Made by a program: the position numbers and the translations under genes. DNA of 64,000 nucleotides from Phycisphaerales bacterium (GTDB lineage: Bacteria > Planctomycetota > Phycisphaerae > Phycisphaerales > UBA1924): assembly GCA_029260455.1 (NCBI GenBank), contig JAJDDF010000001.1, positions 62,001-126,000 of the forward strand, read 5' to 3'. The notes under the pieces are model-generated. The model ran no database searches and had not been told where the DNA came from. It worked only from the letters and a program-made list of their open reading frames with translations. Shown one piece after another: positions 46,097 through 54,721 of this stretch. The stretch's first letter is position 1; every line of letters starts with the position of its first letter.

Positions 46097-46416
46097 ACGA
46101 TCCCTAGTTGGGATGTGAATGCAAAGTCTTTCACTCCGCGCGGGGCGCGTCGTCGGATGGTTTCCCTATGCGGACTCAGAAATTTGCCGAGGCGACCTCC
46201 CGGAGCATCGCTTGATCGAGAGTGAGAGCACTCCCTTTCCTGATCGAAACCGGTGAGCGGCGGCGCCTGCTGGCCGAGCCCGGGATTAAGGAAGGTGCTG
46301 AGGGGCTTCTCACAGTTTGCAAGAGTTCATCCTCAAGCCTCCCAACATGTGTCAGCTTGGCGACCTGAGGCTGCTTTTGGCGGGACTCATGGGGACCAGC
46401 GGCCAAAGCACGGTAA

Positions 46417-46597
46417 GGTGACAGGACGGTTTGAACCAGCGCAACTCCCTAGGAGATGAAGGCTTACCTCGTGCAGCGCCGTTTGATTCGGCGAAATACG
46501 TCGTGTGATTGAACTCAATGCGAATGCGTCAAAGCAACGCTCAGAGCACCAGAACTCCACTTCGGGCCCCAACGCGGCCCTGCGCGGTTACAGCAAG
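46417..46597 (+). repeat. Direct repeat family B, copy 1 (~180 bp)
   Basis: Starts GGTGACAGGACGGTTTGAACC, contains CTTACCTCGTGCA and AACTCA-TGCGAATG, and ends GCAAG just before repeat A copy 6. Diverged copy of 51045-51223, about 4.63 kb away in the same orientation. Confidence 0.7.
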
Positions 46598-46668
46598 TCG
46601 GGGTGACAGGACACCAATAGAACTTTTCGTGGCTCATTGCGCGGGAATGATGATTTCACCGTGAAATC
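46595..46668 (+). repeat. Interspersed repeat family A, copy 6 (best preserved)
   Basis: Opens AAGTCGGGGTGACAGGACACC, contains AGAACTTTTCGTGGCTCATTG and ends with the 17-nt palindrome GATTTCACCGTGAAATC. It occupies the same position relative to repeat B that the intact tRNA-Pro occupies at 51224. Confidence 0.8.
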
Positions 46669-46848
46669 TCCGGACCGAGCACACGCGCCGAAAAATAACC
46701 TAGGCACAGTCATCATTGGACACCAACCGAGACGACGCGTTGACCTGGGCCGCACAAACACAAATATGTGTGATTCTAATCCCACATCACCATTGTTTGT
46801 GGCGTTGTGTGTACGGTCCCGATACAGACGAGCTCAACGTCAGCCCGC

Positions 46849-46854
46849 TATAGT
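46849..46854 (+). promoter_or_regulatory. -10 hexamer before the tRNA-like sequence
   Basis: TATAGT, 16 nt upstream of the tRNA-like 5' end. No clear -35 element. Confidence 0.4.
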
Positions 46855-46870
46855 GACACACTATTTGATC

Positions 46871-46948
46871 GGGCCTGTAGCTCAGTACGGCTAGAGCGCT
46901 TCCACCACAAAATGGAAGAGGTCGTAGGTTCAAGTCCTTCCTGGCCCA
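46871..46948 (+). pseudogene. Degenerate tRNA (tRNA-like, closest in layout to tRNA-Val CAC)
   Basis: 78 nt with a normal 5' acceptor (GGGCCTG), D-arm (GCTC/GAGC) and TTCAAGT T-loop. The 3' half does not match: acceptor CTGGCCC and T-stem CCTTC each carry one mismatch that a T-to-A change would mend. The anticodon loop is 8 nt (CCACAAAA on a TTCCA/TGGAA stem) and lacks U33. It is therefore probably not a working tRNA, or one with an altered 3' half after an integration event. The FRG gene begins 4 nt later. Confidence 0.65.
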
Positions 46949-46952
46949 CTTC

Positions 46953-48308
46953 ATGTCACGCGAATGGGATGAAGCCCGAAACGCATGGGAATCCTTCTTA
47001 AGGGACTTGCTTGCTTGTAGACATCGCCTCGGTTGTTCCTACAAGAACGCATGGTATCGCGGTCACGTCAGTAGTGATTACCACCCCATGCCCACATTGC
47101 TTCGCACGACGCAGGGTGCACGAGCAGCGGACCGCTTGGAATTGGCGACAGCAAAACCAGCGCTCAAGCAGAAGGTTGCTCGGGTGGTTACAGAGTTGCG
47201 TTTGGCACGCGACCAGAATGACGAAACGATCATTCGGCAGTTGAGTAAGCAGAAAGAAAAGCTGGATCAAGACATCAAGGCTATCGACATGCGTGTGGCG
47301 AGCCCACGACCGGTGGGCGAACGCGAGGCTTTTAGCGAATTTACGTTTCGTGCGGGCTGCGATGCTTCCACGTGTTCATGGACAATCCTCGCAGAGATGC
47401 GGCACCTAGCCATTCCCACTCGACTACTCGACTGGACGGAATCGCTCGACGTGGCTTTGAGCTTTGCGCTTGAGTCCTTCGTGGATGACTACGTCGAATT
47501 GTGGGCTGAGGTTGAGAATGCCCAACAACTTACCCGCCAACGGCGCAAGCAAGAACTAGCGGGACCATGTCCGCGGCTGCGGGCTTCGCTCGATCATGAT
47601 TTTCCTTACTACGCGGGGGCGCCTTTCCAACGACCGGCACTATGGGTCTTCAATCCTTATCGAGCAAGTTATGCGGCGATCTCCGATGCACTGCAATCTA
47701 CTGCTGACACAGAGCCGCTTCGAGCAATCCGTGCAATTGGGCGAGAGCGAGTTGTGTTAAATCTGGATCGACTGCAAGGGCTTGATTATGAAAGCTGCTT
47801 CCTCCGCACGCCAGAGCCTATCTGGCCGTTTCGCAAGCCACTTCCAGGTCACATCTCCTGGATTCACCCATATCACAAGGCGCAGCGCGGCCAATTCACG
47901 GTGCATGGTCTCGATCGGCGCGAACTCGATGCTCATTATAGCGCGAAGGTACTCGAGCAAATCAATATCTCGTACGCAGCTGCTGCCTACTGGGTGCGAA
48001 TGAAGAGCATCGCGAACGACAATTCTCGACTGGCGAGGTTTCCGACATCTGAAGTCTTGGCCCAGGACATTAGCGAAAAGTTTTTGAGTTCGATGCTCTT
48101 GCCATGCTGGGACGCTAAGCGAGCTCTTGAGTTTGCATCCAAACGGCTGGCGTGCCCGAGCGCAAACCCTGATGCTGCCCACGCCTGGCTTTCCCAGCAC
48201 GGCTTCGGAGATGTGCCAGCCGAGATGGAAGACTTGCGCTCGATGGTGCTTCCGCATATTGATGTCTGGAATCGCCGTCTCGCGATTGCAGATTTTCTGT
48301 ACGAGTAG
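46953..48308 (+). CDS. FRG-domain protein
   Basis: 451 residues. The FRG signature is split as usual: an N-terminal NAWYRGHVSSDYHPMPTLLR (about 32-51) and a later HLAIPTRLLDWTESLDVALS (about 150-170). A Lys/Glu/Gln-rich helical segment lies between (about 75-115). FRG domains are of unknown biochemistry and are often found in phage-defence and mobile-element contexts. The start codon is 4 nt past a degenerate tRNA and has no ribosome-binding site of its own. It sits alone between direct repeats B. Confidence 0.8.
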   Translation: MSREWDEARNAWESFLRDLLACRHRLGCSYKNAWYRGHVSSDYHPMPTLLRTTQGARAADRLELATAKPALKQKVARVVTELRLARDQNDETIIRQLSKQKEKLDQDIKAIDMRVASPRPVGEREAFSEFTFRAGCDASTCSWTILAEMRHLAIPTRLLDWTESLDVALSFALESFVDDYVELWAEVENAQQLTRQRRKQELAGPCPRLRASLDHDFPYYAGAPFQRPALWVFNPYRASYAAISDALQSTADTEPLRAIRAIGRERVVLNLDRLQGLDYESCFLRTPEPIWPFRKPLPGHISWIHPYHKAQRGQFTVHGLDRRELDAHYSAKVLEQINISYAAAAYWVRMKSIANDNSRLARFPTSEVLAQDISEKFLSSMLLPCWDAKRALEFASKRLACPSANPDAAHAWLSQHGFGDVPAEMEDLRSMVLPHIDVWNRRLAIADFLYE

Positions 48309-48551
48309 ATGCTGTTGTTGAGCCCTTTGACTACCTCTAGCTAGCGCGTAGTCATGCTAAGCCACGAGGGATAGCGCAAATGCCACATAGCCTACATAGG
48401 CTGTTGCGCAACAACACTTAGTGCAACGATCGCTAGTGCGGTGCGGAAGGTGGGCTAAGTGAATGCTGCCTACCACCATCGTTTGCTCCCGTGGGAGCGC
48501 CTCGCCTCTCATGCCTCAGCCTGGCGATTTCGGGGTGCCCAGATAATGTTC

Positions 48552-50501
48552 CTACGGAAGAGCGGGCGGGCATGTCGTTCCCCAAGCGGCTAGGACGTGG
48601 TTGAGGTCGTTGATATCGACCGTGCCCGAGCAGTCAGCGTCACCGCCGGTGCCGCTCGTTACCAATTCACCAAAGGATGAGAGCACGATGTTGAGATCTT
48701 CGAGATCCACCGACGCATTGCCCGAAATGTCGCCTAAGCAATCACAGCCATCGGGTATCCCGTCGTTGTCGCAATCCTGCGCATCGTCGAATCCGTCGCA
48801 CATATCGAACCAATCAGGGACCCGGTCATCATCCGCATCCAGCGGATAACCGAATGTCAGAGAGTGGTATATGTCCTGCGTAAAAATATCGCACGCGGTC
48901 GGCGGTGGGTTGCCCTGATAGTAGATATGGAACGCAGTGTAGGGCGTGGGCATCGCATCAGGGAAATCGAGCGTGTGTCCGTTCCCGTCACGCGCCAGCG
49001 CCCCGAGCGAGGCCACGACGCTGCCGGTTGGAATGAACGATGTAAACCCGTTCACAATCTGATGGGGCTGAGCCGCCGGGGGATTGAAGCCAGACCAGAT
49101 CAGGCGTGGTGAGGCTTGGATGCACTCCTGAAAGTCTTCATGCCATAGCGCTACCGAGAAGTACCGCAGATGCATCGGACTCCACGCCAGATCACCGGGG
49201 ATCTCCCTCTGCATGTCCTGCTTCTCAGCAGCGATATATGCAAACGGATCGCCAATCGAACCGATGGGAATCCGGACTCGCCAGGCCACGGGCGGTCTTG
49301 GCCCGTCGCACGGTACCAACGGTATCAACGAGTCATCGGTGAACCATAGTTCGAGCATCTCCTCGCGAACGAGTGCCACCGGAAAGCCGGCACCGTAAGC
49401 CCTATGCACATCGAACTGCTCCAGCGGAATCGCCGTCCCGCACGGATGCGGCCACATGTTCGTGAACGCCTCTTGTGGCACGATCACCGCACCGCCGGGC
49501 GCCCCACCGATGAACCGTTGCCATGTCACGCCGTCGGACGACGTAGCGAGGCAGATCCGATTCTGATTGGCGTGTTCCATATCCGGACTTGCCGTAGAAG
49601 CGATCGAATACCCGAGCAACGGCCCCCCGTCGCACCCGAGCAAGCCATCGGGAAGTCTTCCCTCGCAACAAGGATCGTTGGAGTTGAAGACATTCCAGAA
49701 GCCACCGTCCCAGCATGAGTAGAGCGGTTGCCGACCCGGCGCGTCATCCTCGTACAGCCAGAAGATTGGTAGATTGCCGTTGAGTGGAGTCCACACCCTC
49801 CCGTCATTGAAATCCACGACCGGCGCGCACGAGAGGAAGCGATCGGTCAACCCGTTCCAGTGTGTGACCTCGCCCGCGTAGATCGGACGGGTGCCGGGCT
49901 TCCGGAATGCCGGAGCAAACCCAAGAGTGGTCTCGAAGGTATCGTCGGGTTTCCATGCAGACGCGAACTGCGGTGCCCCCGACCAGGACCAAGTGTCTGT
50001 CAAATCAGGATTCCAAAGCCTGGCGACATTGGTCACCCAGGTTCCATACGCCTCATAGAACATGTAGTAGATGCCGTCGATCTTAAGCACCGATGGTGAG
50101 CCGATGAGATGGTCATCGGCCGCGTCGTACCCGGCCAGTCCACCTTGCGGCTTCAGCACGATGACAGGATCCGTCCATGCTGCGCCGTCTGTGCTCGACG
50201 AAAAGTAGATTCGATCCCCGGCGAGATGATCGCAAGGTTCGATGTCTTGAATGCCTCCGACGCAACCGCACCCCGGCTCGACTTCACAGCTTCCCAACCA
50301 CCACATCTTGAACAAACGTGCTGGATCGTCCGGGTCGTAGAGCACCGTTGGCTGCAAGTCATACGAGGGTACGCCGGTTGCGCGGCCCAGATCCACAGAC
50401 TCTGTGTGCTCGAAGGGTCCGATCGCCCCTTGGGCGAAGATTTGCTGCGAGACACAAATCATCACAATCAGGGTCATCGAGCGCGACGCTATAAGTCTCA
50501 T
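48552..50501 (-). CDS. Secreted glycosidase-like (five-bladed propeller type) protein with type I dockerin
   Basis: 649 residues. Signal peptide (RSMTLIVMICVSQQIFAQG) after an ATG with AGGAGG 8 nt upstream. The N-terminal ~450 residues resemble GH32/GH43/GH130-type beta-propeller glycosidases: WTDPVIVLKP, the IGSPSVLKIDGIYYMFYEAYG strand and ISSD-like TSSDGVTWQRF. The catalytic acids are not assigned with confidence. The C-terminus is a two-repeat dockerin (DISGNASVDLEDLN, DADCSGTVDINDLN). Probably acts on an external polysaccharide. The gap 48309-48551 before it holds nothing I can identify. Confidence 0.7.
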   Translation of the reverse strand: MRLIASRSMTLIVMICVSQQIFAQGAIGPFEHTESVDLGRATGVPSYDLQPTVLYDPDDPARLFKMWWLGSCEVEPGCGCVGGIQDIEPCDHLAGDRIYFSSSTDGAAWTDPVIVLKPQGGLAGYDAADDHLIGSPSVLKIDGIYYMFYEAYGTWVTNVARLWNPDLTDTWSWSGAPQFASAWKPDDTFETTLGFAPAFRKPGTRPIYAGEVTHWNGLTDRFLSCAPVVDFNDGRVWTPLNGNLPIFWLYEDDAPGRQPLYSCWDGGFWNVFNSNDPCCEGRLPDGLLGCDGGPLLGYSIASTASPDMEHANQNRICLATSSDGVTWQRFIGGAPGGAVIVPQEAFTNMWPHPCGTAIPLEQFDVHRAYGAGFPVALVREEMLELWFTDDSLIPLVPCDGPRPPVAWRVRIPIGSIGDPFAYIAAEKQDMQREIPGDLAWSPMHLRYFSVALWHEDFQECIQASPRLIWSGFNPPAAQPHQIVNGFTSFIPTGSVVASLGALARDGNGHTLDFPDAMPTPYTAFHIYYQGNPPPTACDIFTQDIYHSLTFGYPLDADDDRVPDWFDMCDGFDDAQDCDNDGIPDGCDCLGDISGNASVDLEDLNIVLSSFGELVTSGTGGDADCSGTVDINDLNHVLAAWGTTCPPALP

Positions 50502-50668
50502 CCGAATGCCTCCTAGCCATTGTGGTGGCGAACTCGAAACACAAATGACATACGGCTCGGTATACGATCGCGATCCCTATAAACTCAGAGATTACGCAAC
50601 AGGCAAAGTCCGCTCCCCCCCCCGCGGGCAGGTACGCGTAAACGCGTTCGGTTGAGTGTGTCGCTAAA

Positions 50669-50727
50669 GTCACGGCAAAAAATTCGCAGCTCATTACACT
50701 GGAATGCGGGTCTTACAATGAAACTCC
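50669..50727 (+). repeat. Interspersed repeat family A, copy 7 (degenerate)
   Basis: Only the second half is clear: AATTCGCAGCTCATTACACTGG and GAATGCGGG, ending TTACAATGAAAC. Confidence 0.45.
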
Positions 50728-51044
50728 GAGGTAGGAATGGACCTCAAAACGGATACCGTACTACCTCAATGACTCGATTGGGACTTGGGATCGCCCGTGG
50801 TCGTTTCGTCCCGTGGCAGCGTTCAAGCAATCGTGTGTGCGAGCGCGGTATTTACCATGCGCCTGGCCATTGATCACAAGCACCGGTGTCACCGCCAAGC
50901 AGGGACTCATTGGTATCGTTTCCAAGACGATCTGTCGCATTCACCCACAGATTTGTGTGGGCGCGCTGCATTGCAGACTTCCTCTTCTAGCACGCACAGT
51001 GAGATGCCTGAGTGCAGTGGCGCTCAGTGTGGTGTCACGACAGG

Positions 51045-51223
51045 GTGACAGGACGGTTTGAACCTGCGCAACCATCTAGAACATCCAGACTTACCTCGTG
51101 CACACCGCTCTGCGAGGCAAGATCTGCATTGCGATTAAACTCAGTGCGAATGGATCGAAAACTACGCTCAACGCACTAGAACACCGTTTCGAGCACCACG
51201 CGGCCGCAACCGATTCAAGCAAG
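51045..51223 (+). repeat. Direct repeat family B, copy 2 (~180 bp)
   Basis: Starts GGTGACAGGACGGTTTGAACC, shares CTTACCTCGTGCA and AACTCAGTGCGAATG with copy 1, and ends GCAAG directly at the 3' end of tRNA-Pro. Confidence 0.7.
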
Positions 51224-51297
51224 TCGGGGTGATAGGATTTGAACCTACGACCTTCTCGTCCCGAACGAGACGCGCTACCAAGCTGCGCTACACCCCG
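51224..51297 (-). tRNA. tRNA-Pro (CGG)
   Basis: 74-nt cloverleaf on the minus strand. Acceptor CGGGGTG/CACCCCG, anticodon loop TTCGGGA (anticodon CGG), T-loop TTCAAAT and discriminator A. CCA is not encoded. Its 3' end, read on the plus strand, matches the opening of family A repeats. Confidence 0.92.
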
Positions 51298-51414
51298 AAA
51301 CGCCCGATGCGGACCATCAGGCCACACCTAAACTAGCCGCCTGAGCCCCCTTGGGCAACCAGTCGGTGCGGATTGCAGCCCAATATCCTTCTCCGCGTCT
51401 CCAAGGCGGCTTCC

Positions 51415-52653
51415 TCACCGCCCGGGCGACTTCGCGTCAATGGACTTGAACCGTGTGAGTTTCATCGGCCCGATGTCGGCATCACCTGACGTGCCAAGCA
51501 TCGCATTCACGGTGCGGCGGGCCGTTTCATAGCCCAAAGACATGCCGTGACCAGTGAAACCTGCGCACACCCAAAGGCGATCATCACCTGCACTGAGCAG
51601 AGTTTCAGGAGCAGTCAAGTCAGGAGCGCATGGCAGATCAACTGGGCCAACGAGCGGCAGGCCGTCGGGTGTGAAGGCCATGATGCCTGTCCATCGATGC
51701 ACCACGGGCAATGTTCGACCGAGCGTTTGTTGTGCGTACTGCTCAAGGGCCATCTGAATGGGCATGGTCGGGTGCTCAGCGATGGTCTGCTCGGCATTGA
51801 TATTGAGTTTGCGTTTGCCGCCGAGCAGAATGGTGCGTTCGTCGTATGCACGCAGGTATTCCGATCCGTGATCAGCGTAATACCCACACTGTGGCATGTG
51901 CGCCGCATTGATAGAAGAAGCATCGAGTGCGAGCATCTGTGCGCGGTGTGGTGTGATGAGCGCATTCAATTTTGGCAGAAGCTGGCCGGTCCAGGCATTT
52001 GTGCAGATGAGCGCTCGATTGCAGCACACAGTGCCTTGTGATGTTCGGATGCGCAGGTTCTTGTGTGCGGGCTCAATGGCGTGCACTTCAGCATTGAGCA
52101 GTGGGGGGCGCTTGAGTTTGCCCGCAAGCAGTGTGAGCACTTGCAATGAATCGCACACGAAGTCGCGCGGATTGATCAGTGCGACCGGCCAGTTGCCATT
52201 CGCCCAGATGATGTCATCACCGTGTGTCACGAGCTCACAATCAAAGCCGTCATCGAGCATGAGCTTTGCGCTGCGCCGCAGCTCTTCGGCCTCAGTATCA
52301 CTCGCTGCAAGCAGGCACGAAGGCCGTGGTATGCATCCGGGAAGGTCATCTGCACCGAGGCCCAGAAGCGCCGTCTGATTTGCTTCTGAGAGTTGCCAGA
52401 GGAACTTTGCCTTTTCTCGTCCCCAGTCGCGGACCGCAGCGGCGTAATTGTCTGCCGCCCCGCGCATGAGATAGCCCGCGTTGCGCCCGCTTGCGCCTGC
52501 GCCGATGATGCCCTTATCGATGACCAGCGCATCGACGCCCGCGTCTTGCAGTGCAAGAGCTGCGCCAAGTCCGACAACACCCGCGCCGATGACCGCAAAG
52601 TCGCAGGTGTGGTCGCCAGTTGCGCCGCGCGCTGCCCAATAGCTCACACTCAT
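51415..52653 (-). CDS. FAD-dependent oxidoreductase, DAO family
   Basis: 412 residues from the ATG at 52653. The N-terminal dinucleotide motif is FAVIGAGVVGLGAALALQDAGVDALVIDKG, typical of the glycine/D-amino acid oxidase (DadA/GlpD/PuuB) superfamily. RNAGYLMRG and the C-terminal VCAGFTGHGMSLGYETAR (second FAD contact) complete the fold. Probably oxidises an amine or amino acid; the substrate is not fixed. TACCAT lies 6 nt before the ATG with no ribosome-binding site, so a leaderless mRNA is likely. The in-frame upstream ATG would add 28 residues before the FAD motif. Confidence 0.85.
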   Translation of the reverse strand: MSVSYWAARGATGDHTCDFAVIGAGVVGLGAALALQDAGVDALVIDKGIIGAGASGRNAGYLMRGAADNYAAAVRDWGREKAKFLWQLSEANQTALLGLGADDLPGCIPRPSCLLAASDTEAEELRRSAKLMLDDGFDCELVTHGDDIIWANGNWPVALINPRDFVCDSLQVLTLLAGKLKRPPLLNAEVHAIEPAHKNLRIRTSQGTVCCNRALICTNAWTGQLLPKLNALITPHRAQMLALDASSINAAHMPQCGYYADHGSEYLRAYDERTILLGGKRKLNINAEQTIAEHPTMPIQMALEQYAQQTLGRTLPVVHRWTGIMAFTPDGLPLVGPVDLPCAPDLTAPETLLSAGDDRLWVCAGFTGHGMSLGYETARRTVNAMLGTSGDADIGPMKLTRFKSIDAKSPGR

Positions 52654-52659
52654 ACTGCG

Positions 52660-52665
52660 ATGGTA
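52660..52665 (-). promoter_or_regulatory. -10-like hexamer of the DAO-family gene, leaderless type
   Basis: TACCAT on the minus strand, 6 nt before the ATG at 52653. Confidence 0.4.
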
Positions 52666-52690
52666 CCGGTGTGAGTTGTCATGCGCGCGA

Positions 52691-52753
52691 GAAAGCCGCA
52701 CCGAGCCTGCTAAGGCTTGATGCGGCACCCGGTTCACGTCCTTTCGAGGACGT
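52691..52753 (-). terminator. Hairpins after the flagellin gene
   Basis: ACGTCCT-TTCG-AGGACGT (UUCG tetraloop, 52736-52753), followed by a second stem GCCGCA/TGCGGC enclosing AGCCT/AGGCT. No long T-run. Confidence 0.55.
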
Positions 52754-52770
52754 CACGTTTGGTTGACCGC

Positions 52771-54318
52771 TTAGCCGAGTAACTGCAGAGCAGCTTGCGG
52801 CTGGGAGTTTGCGATCGTGAGAATCTGGCTCGCTGAAGAAGCAAGAATCTGGTTCCGCGTCAGCCCCGCAGTCTCAACTGCGAAGTCGGCATCGCGAATC
52901 ACACTTTCAGCAGCGGCGGTATTCTCAAGTGAGACGCCGAGGCTTCTGATCGTCGCGCCAACCACGTTCTGCTGGAACGCACCGATGCGTCCACGCATCC
53001 CGCTGACATCACGAATAGCTCGTTCGACGGCTTGCTGCGCGATTCCATCATCACCATCGACGACGTTCAGGCCCTTGCCAGAAGCAAGGTCTGCAAGCGT
53101 GAACCCGACTGAATTGTCGATCACTTTGCCAATTTCGCGAACCGCGACATTTTGCACACCAATACTCACCTTGTTCGCGATATCGACACGTCCGCCGAGC
53201 TGGAAGTTCGCCCCGCCTCCGGTGATGGTGAACGCCGTGACGTTGCCAAGTTTGGCGGCATTCGGACCAGCAGGCACACCCGCGTCATAGTTCAGATCAA
53301 TCTCGACATCGAGGAAATCGGTGTTGACACGAGCAACCGTGCCCTTGGTCGTGGCCTTCTGGCCATTGATGAATACATCAACGTCCTGACCATCATTGGA
53401 TAAACCATTAGCAAGTGAAGGATCTGTGAAGGCGGTTGGCCCGCCAGCAGCCACCGCAAGTTCGTCGGTCGCGCTCAGTGCGGTTACGCCAACACCCACA
53501 GCGATGTTGCCATCATCGATGACCTTGAGCGAGACGAACTCATCGCTGCCACGATTGATCGAGGTCAAGCGAAGATCATCAGCGCCCGAAATAGCGGCTT
53601 CAACGCCGGTGACATCCTTCAGGCTATTGATTGTGCTGATGATCGCTGTGACGTCCGTGCCTGAGGCAAAGCTGAGTTCGCGCGAACCAAGGGCACCAGC
53701 AACTTCAATCTTAAAGGTTTCCCCTGCGCTTCCAAGATCGATCGACCCACCACCAAACTGCATCAGGAAGCCGCCGACATGCGCGGAGCCCGTGACCGCA
53801 ACTTCAACATCCAAAGTTGCACCAAACTCCAACTTCGCTCCGTTCACTTTGAAGGAGTTCACCTGGGCACTGACATCTTTGGTGTCATAATCAAAGCTGC
53901 CATTCAGCAGTTTGGTGCCCTGGAAGCTGGTCGCACTGGCGACACGGTCAATGGTCTGCAGGATCGAATCAATCTGCAATTGATTGGCTTCTTTTTCTTC
54001 TTGTGACAGGCCGGCGTCACTGGCCGTTGCTGTCACAAGGCCCTGAAGCTGGGTGAGAAGGCCTGATACTTCATTGAGCCCGCCCTCTGCGATATTCACA
54101 ACCTGATCGGCGCGCTCGGCGTTGCCAATCGCCGCGCTAAGGGCCGCCTGCTCCGCCCGCAGGTTTTGCGAGGCGATTAGGCCCGCCGGATCATCTGCAC
54201 CGCGATTGATGCGCAGACCCGTTGAAAGGCGCTCAAGAGACTTACTCAAGCCCTGATTATTCTGACTCAGCACCCGCTGACCAAGCAGCGAGGGCACATT
54301 TGTGTTGATGCGTGTCAT
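52771..54318 (-). CDS. fliC: Flagellin
   Basis: 515 residues. The conserved D0/D1 N-terminus (TRINTNVPSLLGQRVLSQNN, LERLSTGLRINRGADDPAG) and C-terminus (NQILASSASQILTIANSQPQ, ending ALQLLG) are intact. The ~230-residue centre is a variable, Gly/Ala/Asp-rich surface domain with an IN-type repeat (INGQKATTKGTVARV). Exported by the flagellar type III system without a signal peptide. The ATG at 54318 has GGAGG 7 nt upstream. Divergent from the chemotaxis genes. Confidence 0.93.
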   Translation of the reverse strand: MTRINTNVPSLLGQRVLSQNNQGLSKSLERLSTGLRINRGADDPAGLIASQNLRAEQAALSAAIGNAERADQVVNIAEGGLNEVSGLLTQLQGLVTATASDAGLSQEEKEANQLQIDSILQTIDRVASATSFQGTKLLNGSFDYDTKDVSAQVNSFKVNGAKLEFGATLDVEVAVTGSAHVGGFLMQFGGGSIDLGSAGETFKIEVAGALGSRELSFASGTDVTAIISTINSLKDVTGVEAAISGADDLRLTSINRGSDEFVSLKVIDDGNIAVGVGVTALSATDELAVAAGGPTAFTDPSLANGLSNDGQDVDVFINGQKATTKGTVARVNTDFLDVEIDLNYDAGVPAGPNAAKLGNVTAFTITGGGANFQLGGRVDIANKVSIGVQNVAVREIGKVIDNSVGFTLADLASGKGLNVVDGDDGIAQQAVERAIRDVSGMRGRIGAFQQNVVGATIRSLGVSLENTAAAESVIRDADFAVETAGLTRNQILASSASQILTIANSQPQAALQLLG

Positions 54319-54721
54319 CCGGGAACCTCCGTGAACCTGCCGCACCGGGGCGGCAACGACGCTTTCCGGCGTCGCGTTGGGTAAGTGCACGTGGTTCGTT
54401 CTCGGCGTGGTGTTGCCATTGTTTCTCGGCCCTTGCCACGCCTCGAGCACATGCCCGAGAACCAGTGCGGGCCATAACTTCGACGTTCACGACAGGTGAA
54501 TGAAGCACTCTTCAAACTTTCCGAGCGATAACCAACCCATGACGCGATAACCACCACTCACCGCATCTCTTGAGAAGCAAGACCCGCGTGCTCTGCCTCA
54601 AGCGACCCCCGGCATTGCTCGATGAAAGAAGCAACTGTGCGTTGCGATGAGTTTGCAGCGGACAGAAAACGCACGCAACGGCCTGATCTGTACATCAGGA
54701 GGTTTGCACGTCGGAGGAACT
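54319..54721. other. Divergent control region between flagellin and cheR
   Basis: About 400 bases, no supported gene. Contains a 10-bp direct repeat GCGATAACCA at 54525 and 54544 (19-bp period), a possible regulator site. I could not assign a sigma28 or sigma54 promoter with confidence. Confidence 0.4.

Larger units (their letters stand above)
46097..46870. other. Repeat-rich intergenic region before the FRG gene
   Basis: 774 bases with no supported gene. In order: the upstream region of the AraC gene, repeat B copy 1, repeat A copy 6, then the promoter region of the tRNA-like sequence. Confidence 0.6.
50502..51223. other. Repeat-rich intergenic region beside tRNA-Pro
   Basis: 722 bases, no supported gene. 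Holds degenerate repeat A copy 7 near 50669 and repeat B copy 2. The remainder has nothing recognisable apart from a C-run near 50617. Confidence 0.5.

Noticed and set aside
50610-50625. C-run near 50617 as an assembly join or phase-variation tract
   Set aside because: It lies in non-coding DNA and does not touch a start codon or promoter I can identify.
54525-54553. CRISPR-like or iteron repeat
   Set aside because: Only two 10-bp units 19 bp apart. At most a regulator site. No CRISPR arrays were seen anywhere in the window.
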